Positions 1 to 6,036 of a stretch of 6,236 nt of DNA are shown one piece after another. The translations under genes were made by a program, and so were the position numbers. The stretch's first letter is position 1. The number at the start of each line of letters is the position of its first letter. The DNA comes from Candidatus Acidiferrales bacterium (lineage in GTDB: Bacteria > Acidobacteriota > Terriglobia > Acidiferrales > UBA7541): assembly GCA_955651735.1 (NCBI GenBank), contig CATPAM010000112.1:1-6236 (forward strand). Reading direction: 5' to 3'. The notes under the pieces were generated by a model, which saw only the letters and a program-made list of their open reading frames with translations, was not told the DNA's origin and did no database searches.

Positions 1-1
1 G

Positions 2-736
2 CTGAATCCCGCAGAGGTAACCGCGCTGCTGGGTGAGCCGGCGGCGGCGGAGGCGCCCGCACCAGCGGCGGTTGCATCCCCAGCGGCTACGGCTAAACCG
101 GTAGCGGCTGCGGCTCGTGCGCCGCTTGGTCCTCCATCGGCGGCGGCTTCGGTGTCGCAGTCCGGAGAGTCAACGACCTACGTTGGCACGCCGGCGGTAG
201 GAACTTCGCGGGCCGCTGCCTCTGCCGGTGTGGCGTCGGTCGGACCGGAGGATAACGAACTCAACCAGGGTCGCCGGCGTTTTGCCTGGGCGGCGTTTGC
301 TGCGTTCATGACCGCGTGGTTCATCGCCTTCTTCCGCTTCTTCCTGCCCCGCACCTTGTTCGAGCCCGCCACCTCGTTCAAGATTGGTTATCCCGCCGAT
401 TACGGCTTGGGTGTGGATACCAAGTGGCAGCAGAAATACCGCATCTGGGTGGACCGCACGCCCGATCGCGTGTTTGTGATCTTCGCGCGTTGCACGCATC
501 TGGGCTGCACGCCCGACTGGAAATCCAGCGAAAACAAATTCAAGTGTCCCTGCCACGGCAGCGGCTACGACAGCGAAGGCGTCAACTTCGAAGGGCCCGC
601 GCCGCGTCCGATGGATCGCGCCCACGTGGAATTGGCGCCCGACGGCCAAATCGTTGTCGACACTTCGCGGCTTTTTCAGTGGCCCAAGGGACAGCCCAGT
701 CACTTCAGCGACCCGGGCTCGTTCTTACAGGTGTAA
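2..736 (+). CDS. Rieske 2Fe-2S subunit of a bc-type quinol oxidase complex, 5'-truncated by window edge
   Basis: This is the Rieske iron-sulfur subunit, which takes the first electron from quinol at the outer-face Qo site and hands it to a c-type cytochrome. Numbering from nt 2, 244 residues are visible. The cluster motifs are CTHLGC (164-169) and CPCHGS (182-187): two Cys and two His bind 2Fe-2S and the other two Cys form the usual disulfide. Ser187 and Tyr189, which hydrogen-bond the cluster in high-potential Rieske proteins, are kept, as is the GPAPRPM loop. One membrane helix (about 94-116) follows RRRF, a Tat-like twin-arginine motif expected for a protein exported folded. Before it lies about 90 residues of Ala/Pro-rich linker. 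The frame is open to the left edge without ATG, GTG or TTG until GTG at 152, which has no Shine-Dalgarno, so the real start is upstream. The stop is 3 bp before the cytochrome b gene. Confidence 0.95.
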   Translation: MNPAEVTALLGEPAAAEAPAPAAVASPAATAKPVAAAARAPLGPPSAAASVSQSGESTTYVGTPAVGTSRAAASAGVASVGPEDNELNQGRRRFAWAAFAAFMTAWFIAFFRFFLPRTLFEPATSFKIGYPADYGLGVDTKWQQKYRIWVDRTPDRVFVIFARCTHLGCTPDWKSSENKFKCPCHGSGYDSEGVNFEGPAPRPMDRAHVELAPDGQIVVDTSRLFQWPKGQPSHFSDPGSFLQV

Positions 737-739
737 ACC

Positions 740-1654
740 ATGGCCGACGAGAAGAACGCAAACGGCAAGAACGGCAAATCGGTCGGCCTCGTGGACCGCA
801 TCAAGGAAGATCTCAATTCCCTAAGGACCGATCTCCCCGCGAAAGCCAAAGAACAAGTCGAAGGCCTCAAGAATCCCACCAAAACTCAGCTCTACACTTC
901 CATCTTCCGCCACAAGCACGACGACACGCCGCGCAATCGCGCACTCGGCGTCCTCTCCAACGTTTTTTTGCACCTGCACCCCGCCAAAATCAACCGCGAC
1001 GCCGTGCGCTACAGCTACACTTGGGGGATGGGCGGCATCACCTTTTATTTGTTCCTGGTGCTCACCTTCACCGGCGTGCTGTTGATGTTTTATTACCACC
1101 CCAGCAAAGTCCAGGCCTTCCGCGACGTGCTTTACCTGGAGCACGACGTTCCCTTCGGCAAACTGCTCCGCAACATGCACCGCTGGGCCGCGCACCTGAT
1201 GGTCATCGCCGTCGAGTTGCACATGTTTCGCGTGTTTCTTACCGGCTCGTACAAGAAGCCGCGCGAGTTCAATTGGAACGTGGGCGTAATCCTTCTGGTG
1301 CTGACGCTGTTGCTTTCTTTTACGGGTTACCTGCTCCCCGACGATCAACTCGGCTTCTGGGCCGTGACCGTAGGAACCAACATGGCGCGCGCCACTCCTC
1401 TTCTCGGACACGAAGGCCCCTTCGGCGCGCAAATGGGCATGACTCCTTACAATGACGTGCGCTTTGGCCTGCTCGGCGGCTCGATCGTGGACGCCAATGC
1501 TCTTCTCCGCTCCTATATCTGGCATTGCATTGGCATCCCCATCATCGCCTTGATTTTTATGGTCGTGCACTTCTGGCGCGTGCGTAAGGACGGAGGAATC
1601 TCCGGCCCGAACTCAGTGATGCTCGAATCCGAAATCAAGGAGCCAAGGAAATAG
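740..1654 (+). CDS. Cytochrome b N-terminal subunit (cytochrome b6-like), di-haem membrane protein
   Basis: This is the haem-b-carrying half of a split cytochrome b, which moves the second quinol electron across the membrane to the Qi site. The 304 residues contain four predicted helices: A about 97-117, B 148-167, C 178-200, D 261-281. Haem ligands are His147/His161 in helix B (14 apart) and His262/His277 in helix D. The 15-residue step in helix D is the b6-type spacing; mitochondrial-type cytochrome b has 14. Other b6-like landmarks are HRWAAHLM, FRVFLTGSYKKPREF and the ending RKDGGISGP. The Cys that covalently holds haem c_n in b6f (Cys35 of plant b6) aligns with Gly96, so that haem is not expected. 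An unusually long hydrophilic N-terminus (about 90 residues) precedes helix A; it starts with two copies of AACGGCAA(G/A) encoding NGKNGK. The ATG has only a weak AGGTG upstream; translational coupling to the Rieske gene is likely. Confidence 0.96.
   Translation: MADEKNANGKNGKSVGLVDRIKEDLNSLRTDLPAKAKEQVEGLKNPTKTQLYTSIFRHKHDDTPRNRALGVLSNVFLHLHPAKINRDAVRYSYTWGMGGITFYLFLVLTFTGVLLMFYYHPSKVQAFRDVLYLEHDVPFGKLLRNMHRWAAHLMVIAVELHMFRVFLTGSYKKPREFNWNVGVILLVLTLLLSFTGYLLPDDQLGFWAVTVGTNMARATPLLGHEGPFGAQMGMTPYNDVRFGLLGGSIVDANALLRSYIWHCIGIPIIALIFMVVHFWRVRKDGGISGPNSVMLESEIKEPRK
1645..1649 (+). promoter_or_regulatory. Ribosome binding site for the cytochrome b C-terminal subunit
   Basis: AAGGA sits 7 nt before the ATG at 1657, inside the last codons of the upstream cytochrome b gene. 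A second purine run, AAGGAG at 1637-1642, is 14 nt away and less well placed. This supports the 1657 start and a coupled arrangement, since the stop and the next start are separated by only 2 bp. Confidence 0.6.
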
Positions 1655-1656
1655 TC

Positions 1657-2586
1657 ATGGACTGGCACCAACTTTGGGAAATCATGTCCGCCCCGGACAA
1701 TGTGCCGATCATCGCGCTCATTCCCTTGCTCGCCTTTTATATTTTTCTCGCGTGGCGGCAAGCGCACGCCAACGATTTGCTCATCGAGCAGCTCGAAGGT
1801 GATGCCGCATTGGCCAAGACGCACCACCGCAAAGCCTGGCCCTTTAAGCCCGGCTGGCAAAAAGAAGTTCACGTCTGGCCATTCCTTCTGCGCGTGGAGT
1901 TTCTCGCCGCCATCATTGTCACCATCATCCTCATGGTCTGGTCCATTACGCTAAATGCGCCGCTGGAAGAGCCCGCAAATCCGAACTTGACGATGAACCC
2001 CGCGAAGGCGCCGTGGTATTTCCTCGGCCTCCAGGAAATGCTGGTTTACTTCGATCCGTGGATTGCCGGCGTGGTCATGCCCACGCTCATCATCTTGGGC
2101 CTGATGGTGATCCCTTATATTGATACCAATCCGCTCGGCGCCGGCTATTACACCTGGAAACAGCGCAAGTTTGAGATCGGCACATTCCTCTTCGGCTTCA
2201 TCGTTCTCTGGGTCTCGATGATCACCATCGGCACGTTCATTCGGGGTCCAGGCTGGCAATGGTTCTGGCCTGGGCAAACCTGGGATCACAATCGCCTCAT
2301 CTACGAGGTCAATCGCGATTTGCCGGACCTTTTCGGCATCACCTCCAACCTCGGCAAAGCCATCTTCGGCGCAGCGGTCGTCGGCGGCTTCTTCGCCATC
2401 GGCGGCTTTGTGGTGCACGCGCTGTATCGACGATACAACTCGAAAAATTATCAGCGCAAGAGCTTGCTGCAATACTCGATCTTGATGGTTTTTTTCCTGA
2501 CCATGATCGGCCTGCCCATCAAAATGCTGCTGCGCCTCATGTTCCACATTAAATATGTCTGGATTACGCCATGGTTCAACGTCTAG
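1657..2586 (+). CDS. Cytochrome b C-terminal subunit (subunit IV-like, enlarged)
   Basis: This is the second half of the split cytochrome b and completes the Qo pocket together with the Rieske protein. It has 309 residues, about twice b6f subunit IV (about 160 residues, three helices). Predicted membrane segments are about 17-33, 76-98, 136-156, 174-195, 234-256 and 272-297. The Qo signature lies between segments two and three as KAPWYFLGLQE: Pro119-Trp120-Tyr121 align with E-W-Y of PEWY, so the catalytic Glu position is Pro and the first Pro is Ala118. DPWIAGVVMP and the GPGWQWFWP loop after segment four also match cytochrome b C-terminal domains. There is no CXXCH, so no haem c is fused to this chain. 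It begins 2 bp after the preceding stop and ends 15 bp before a terminator-like hairpin, closing the Rieske-b-b operon. Family assignment is firm; whether segment one is truly membrane-spanning is not proven. Confidence 0.93.
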   Translation: MDWHQLWEIMSAPDNVPIIALIPLLAFYIFLAWRQAHANDLLIEQLEGDAALAKTHHRKAWPFKPGWQKEVHVWPFLLRVEFLAAIIVTIILMVWSITLNAPLEEPANPNLTMNPAKAPWYFLGLQEMLVYFDPWIAGVVMPTLIILGLMVIPYIDTNPLGAGYYTWKQRKFEIGTFLFGFIVLWVSMITIGTFIRGPGWQWFWPGQTWDHNRLIYEVNRDLPDLFGITSNLGKAIFGAAVVGGFFAIGGFVVHALYRRYNSKNYQRKSLLQYSILMVFFLTMIGLPIKMLLRLMFHIKYVWITPWFNV

Positions 2587-2600
2587 CAGCCAGTCTTTGT

Positions 2601-2631
2601 AGCGCCCGCTTTCTGAAGCGGGCGCTTTTAG
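2601..2631 (+). terminator. Intrinsic-terminator-like hairpin after the Rieske/cytochrome b genes
   Basis: AGCGCCCGCTT (2601-2611) pairs perfectly with AAGCGGGCGCT (2616-2626) around a 4-nt loop, followed by a short T run (TTTTA, counting the last stem T) and a second T-rich stretch at 2633-2640. The stem is GC-rich and lies 15 bp after the cytochrome b stop. It may end or attenuate transcription, lowering expression of the octaheme cytochrome relative to the bc subunits, or force it to use its own promoter. The T tract is short, so termination may be partial. Confidence 0.7.
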
Positions 2632-2646
2632 GTTTTTCCTTAGGAG

Positions 2647-2698
2647 GTGGGGGCTTTAGCCCCCACGCGCGGCGCGGACTTCGGCGGGCTTTAGCCCC
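2647..2698. repeat. Two copies of a GGGCTTTAGCCCC palindromic element
   Basis: The 13-mer GGGCTTTAGCCCC occurs at 2651-2663 and again at 2686-2698, exactly 35 bp apart. The first copy sits in a longer perfect inverted repeat, GTGGGGGCT (2647-2655) with AGCCCCCAC (2658-2666). The second has only five paired bases per arm (2686-2690 and 2693-2697). Neither is followed by a T run, so they are not simple terminators. They look like copies of a small dispersed intergenic palindrome of the sort common in acidobacterial genomes; that comparison is from memory. In RNA they could form tight hairpins upstream of the octaheme gene. Confidence 0.7.
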
Positions 2699-2730
2699 TG
2701 AAGAAAGCTTTTTCCGTCTTCGCTTGCTTT

Positions 2731-2736
2731 AGGAGG
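2731..2736 (+). promoter_or_regulatory. Strong Shine-Dalgarno that fixes the GTG start of the octaheme cytochrome gene
   Basis: A perfect AGGAGG lies 5 nt before GTG at 2742. The protein read from this GTG begins with a short hydrophilic segment and then a membrane helix, as expected for an anchored cytochrome. This decides the start at a GTG rather than at a later ATG. I see no convincing -35/-10 promoter in the 155-bp gap. Confidence 0.85.
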
Positions 2737-2741
2737 AACTG

Positions 2742-5700
2742 GTGCCCGATAAGCCCATTCCCGATGACGACCCGATCGTAAGCAAATCGCTGGCGCCTCA
2801 CTATGTCATCGCGGTGGTCATCCTCATGGCCACCTTGTTCTGGGCATTGTGGGACGAAGACTTCGGCCAGCGCCCCTGGAAAACGTTCCAGCAGGAATGG
2901 AAAACTCGCTACTCAGCGTTTCTCAAGACCGCGCGTTCGCAGTCTAGCGCCTCGCAAAAAGACGTCGAGACCGCCCCCGAATATCAAGCGGTCAAATTGT
3001 CATACGAGCAGGCCAGCCAGAGCGCTGCGCCGCGCGTCAAGGAAATCAATGAGAAGTTGCGCGACCTCAGCGGCAAAATCCTCGCGGTACAGAACGTTTT
3101 CACCGACCGCCGCGCCTACGTCAACGCCTCCACCTATGACATCGAGACGGAAACCAGCAACTCCGCGAAGCAGCGCAAACAACGGAACCTCGATCAGTAC
3201 AAACAGGAAGTCACCTCCGTCGAATACCCCGACGGCAGCAAACAAAAATACAATTTCCCACAGCTCGAAGAAACCTACAACGAGCTAAAGAACGAACGTA
3301 CCCGGCTCAGTGCAGAGCTCGGCGAAATCATCAAGCCCGTCAACGAGCAAAAGGAAAAACTCGACGCCTACGTCTCCGAGCACATGGTCAATCTCACGCC
3401 TTCGCAACTCGCCGGCTTGCAGGACAAAACCGAAGCCTGGGAACCGAAAATCCTCCAGATCAATGTTCCCGAAGCCAATATCGTGGACCGCTGTGAATCC
3501 TGCCACATGGGCATTCGCGAGCCGGTCAAACTCACCGCCGCGGCCATGTCCATCAAAGGCAAAAAGCCTGACGAGTACGGCCGCGCATTCACCAGCCATC
3601 CCGAACCTGATCTGCTGAAAACCCACGACCCGGATAAATTCGGCTGCTCGCCCTGCCACCAGGGCAATGGCCGCGCCACCACCAGCGTCGAAAAGGCTCA
3701 TGGCAACTACGAACATTGGCTCTGGCCTCTTTTCCCAAAGGGAAATGTGGAAGCCAGCTGCCAAACCTGTCACGCCGCCGACATGGTGTTGGTGAACAAC
3801 GAGGTCGGCTGGACCATCTCCGACGGCAAGGACCTGTTCCGTCAGCGTGGCTGCGTGGGCTGCCATCGCTATGAAGGCTACGACAAAGAGCCCGAAGATC
3901 TGCTCTCCATCGCCCAGCAAATCAAACTCATCGATCAAGAGAAAAAAGACAACCTAAAGCAAGCCAACTACCTCATGAAGCAGGCCGACACCGCCGAGTC
4001 CAACGACGAAGCCAATCGCCTCAACGATCGCGCCGTCGCGCTAAAAGTCACCAACAGCAAACTCGACTTGCGCATCGTTCAACTCGACCGCACCACCAAG
4101 AGCTTGCTGCAAGACATGAAGAAAGTCGGCCCTAATCTCAAGGACATTCGCCTCAAGCTCAACCGCGACTGGGTTCCCGTCTGGCTCAAGAAACCCAGCG
4201 CCTTCCGCGTCACCACCAAGATGCCCGATTTCCGCTTCAACGATGAGCAGATCAAATCCATCTCCGCGTACTTGTGGCAATCCGCGCTCGCGGATCCCTT
4301 GCCCACGCACAAGCCCGGTAGCGCCTCGCACGGAAAAGAACTTTTCGAATCGCGCGGCTGCCTAGCCTGCCATTCCATCGGAGAAGGCGAGCAGGTGCAA
4401 GGTGGAACCTTCGCCGCCAATCTCACGCGCGTCGGCGAAAAAGATAATTACGATTACCTCGTCCGCTGGGTTCACAACGCACGCGAGCGCACGCGCCCTT
4501 ACTGTCCCTACGAGAAGAAAGACATCGGCCCCGAGGATTACAAGAAAAAAGGCTTGCCTTACGTTTTCGACCTGGACCACAGCAAATGTCCCAACGACGG
4601 CCACGAGCTGCAAGTGCAGAACATGACCGTCATGCCCAGCCTGCGCCTCTCTCCACAAGACGCCGAAGACGTCGCCAGTTACCTGGTCACCCTGAAAAAG
4701 CAGGAGCCTTCCTCGTACCCGGATGCTTCCTTTATGGACGATCCCAAGCTTAAGGACGAGGGCAAGAAGTGGATTCGCCACTTCGGCTGCGCCGGCTGCC
4801 ATGAAATTTCCGGCTTGGAAGACGAAGGCCGCATCGGCACGGAGCTGACCACCGAAGGCAGCAAACCCATCGAGCGCCTCGATTTTGCATTACTCACCGA
4901 AACCGCGCAGCGTGGCGGCAGCGAGCCCATCACCGATCCCGACGATCTTGCACGCCTCCCCGAAGGCCCGGCCAAGCAGCCGTGGTACGACGACAAAGGC
5001 TTCTTCGAACACAAGCTCGCCGAGCCCCATATCTGGGACAAGGGCAAAATCAAGCCCGAAGAAGAGAAGCTGCGCATGCCCAATCTGCATCTCACGAAAG
5101 AGCAAGTCCGCGCGCTCACCACTTTCCTCATGGGCAGCCAGGAGAGCGCTCTGCCTATCACTTATCAATACAAGCCTTTGGACTATCGCCGCGACATTCA
5201 AGAAGGCTGGTGGGTCATCCGAAAATATAATTGCATGGGCTGCCACCAGTTGATTCCCGGCCAGAAAACTTCTCTGATGGCATTGGCCCGTTATCAAGAA
5301 GCGCAAGAACAGCTTCCTCCTAAGCTGCTGACTGAAGGAGCGCGCGTCGATCCCCAGTGGCTCTTGCATTTCCTCACCAATCCGTCGCTCAGCGACACGG
5401 ATACCAATCGCAACGGAATCCGTCCGTATCTTCAGGTGCGCATGCCCACCTTCTCCTTCTCCGAGAACGAATTGGGCAGACTCGTCCGCTTCTTCCAGGC
5501 GTTATCGCGGCAGACCTTCCCGTATATTCCCGAGCCGCCGCCGGCGCTCACTGCCAAGGAAACCGACATGGCGCGCAGCCTCTTCAGCAGCCCGGCCGCT
5601 CCGTGTTTGAAATGCCACGCCACCGGCGACCCCGCGCACGATAAAACCGCCACCGCGCCAAACTTCCTGCAAGCCAAGGCGCGCCTCAAACCCGATTGGG

Positions 5701-5987
5701 TGGAGCGCTGGATTATCGACCCGCAAGCCATCAGCCCCGGAACCTCCATGCCGTCCGGCCTTTTCAAGCGCGAGAACAATCGCTGGGCGTTCTCCGGCCC
5801 CACACCCGCATCTTTCAATGGATACGACAAGGACCACACCAAGCTCCTGGTCGAATATATTTTCCAGCTCACTCCCGAAGAACAACGGCGAGTGAGTTCA
5901 TCGATGGGACGCGCAGGTGCTTCGACCGGCGGCGGCTCCTCTGGAATGAACGCTGCGGGTGGCTCCGCGCAGCGCGCTCCTAAGTAG
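2742..5987 (+). CDS. Membrane-anchored octaheme cytochrome c with coiled-coil stalk; likely cytochrome c1/f replacement
   Basis: This 1081-residue exported cytochrome probably accepts electrons from the Rieske protein (inferred from position). An uncleaved anchor (about 19-37) is followed by a charged Glu/Lys/Gln-rich, probably coiled-coil region (about 85-235). Eight CXXCH motifs start at Cys251, 302, 340, 371, 540, 683, 831 and 955. The first three form a compact module (CESCH, then FGCSPCH-QGNGRAT, then CQTCH) with His residues nearby for bis-His ligation. The last five each have a downstream Met-Pro that fits as sixth ligand: Met494, 631, 779, 901 and 1003, so they look like five fused monohaem domains. 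His-to-Met distances of 119, 87, 92, 66 and 44 show insertions in domains four to six. The tail after 1055 is Gly/Ser/Ala-rich. Start is GTG at 2742. I recognise the class but cannot give a gene symbol; electron partner and potentials are unknown. Confidence 0.93.
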   Translation: MPDKPIPDDDPIVSKSLAPHYVIAVVILMATLFWALWDEDFGQRPWKTFQQEWKTRYSAFLKTARSQSSASQKDVETAPEYQAVKLSYEQASQSAAPRVKEINEKLRDLSGKILAVQNVFTDRRAYVNASTYDIETETSNSAKQRKQRNLDQYKQEVTSVEYPDGSKQKYNFPQLEETYNELKNERTRLSAELGEIIKPVNEQKEKLDAYVSEHMVNLTPSQLAGLQDKTEAWEPKILQINVPEANIVDRCESCHMGIREPVKLTAAAMSIKGKKPDEYGRAFTSHPEPDLLKTHDPDKFGCSPCHQGNGRATTSVEKAHGNYEHWLWPLFPKGNVEASCQTCHAADMVLVNNEVGWTISDGKDLFRQRGCVGCHRYEGYDKEPEDLLSIAQQIKLIDQEKKDNLKQANYLMKQADTAESNDEANRLNDRAVALKVTNSKLDLRIVQLDRTTKSLLQDMKKVGPNLKDIRLKLNRDWVPVWLKKPSAFRVTTKMPDFRFNDEQIKSISAYLWQSALADPLPTHKPGSASHGKELFESRGCLACHSIGEGEQVQGGTFAANLTRVGEKDNYDYLVRWVHNARERTRPYCPYEKKDIGPEDYKKKGLPYVFDLDHSKCPNDGHELQVQNMTVMPSLRLSPQDAEDVASYLVTLKKQEPSSYPDASFMDDPKLKDEGKKWIRHFGCAGCHEISGLEDEGRIGTELTTEGSKPIERLDFALLTETAQRGGSEPITDPDDLARLPEGPAKQPWYDDKGFFEHKLAEPHIWDKGKIKPEEEKLRMPNLHLTKEQVRALTTFLMGSQESALPITYQYKPLDYRRDIQEGWWVIRKYNCMGCHQLIPGQKTSLMALARYQEAQEQLPPKLLTEGARVDPQWLLHFLTNPSLSDTDTNRNGIRPYLQVRMPTFSFSENELGRLVRFFQALSRQTFPYIPEPPPALTAKETDMARSLFSSPAAPCLKCHATGDPAHDKTATAPNFLQAKARLKPDWVERWIIDPQAISPGTSMPSGLFKRENNRWAFSGPTPASFNGYDKDHTKLLVEYIFQLTPEEQRRVSSSMGRAGASTGGGSSGMNAAGGSAQRAPK

Positions 5988-5991
5988 GAGC
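5976..5991. repeat. Short inverted repeat across the octaheme cytochrome stop codon
   Basis: GCTCCTA (5976-5982) and TAGGAGC (5985-5991) are perfect inverted arms separated by AG; the TAG stop (5985-5987) is the first part of the right arm. There is no following T tract, so it is not a classical terminator. With a 2-nt spacer the hairpin would have to open its inner pairs. It could shield the transcript end or be chance. Confidence 0.4.
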
Positions 5992-6020
5992 CTCGCGTGA
6001 GCGAATTTTGATATTTCAAG

Positions 6021-6027
6021 GGAGAGG
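6021..6027 (+). promoter_or_regulatory. Ribosome binding site of the downstream lipoprotein gene
   Basis: The purine-rich GGAGAGG lies 9 nt before ATG at 6037 and supports that start. The 49-bp gap behind the octaheme gene shows no clear promoter or terminator, so read-through from the cytochrome gene is likely. Confidence 0.65.
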
Positions 6028-6036
6028 TAGAACAAA

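Noticed and set aside
152..154. GTG as the start of the Rieske gene
   Set aside because: There is no Shine-Dalgarno before it and the same frame is open with matching Ala/Pro-rich composition back to the window edge, so it is an internal Val codon.
316..1455. A 379-codon open frame on the + strand spanning the Rieske/cytochrome b junction
   Set aside because: It overlaps two unmistakable genes in another frame, and its product is Arg/His/Pro-rich low-complexity sequence typical of an out-of-frame read of GC-rich DNA.
821..1570. A 249-codon open frame on the - strand
   Set aside because: It is antisense to the cytochrome b gene, rich in His/Gln/Val/Ala, has no recognisable domain, and is explained by codon bias of the sense gene.
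2647..2666. The GTGGGGGCT/AGCCCCCAC palindrome as a second terminator
   Set aside because: It is followed by GC-rich sequence without a T run; it is better described as a palindromic repeat.
2587..2741. A small RNA gene, riboswitch or promoter in the gap
   Set aside because: Hairpins are present, but I could not match any known riboswitch core or a convincing -35/-10 pair.
3285..3938. A 217-codon open frame on the - strand within the octaheme gene
   Set aside because: It is antisense to a region whose sense frame contains four haem motifs; its sequence looks like a shadow with no start signal or domain.
4587..4604. CPNDGH as a ninth haem-binding motif
   Set aside because: It has one Cys and four residues before His, which is neither CXXCH nor a known variant with two cysteines.
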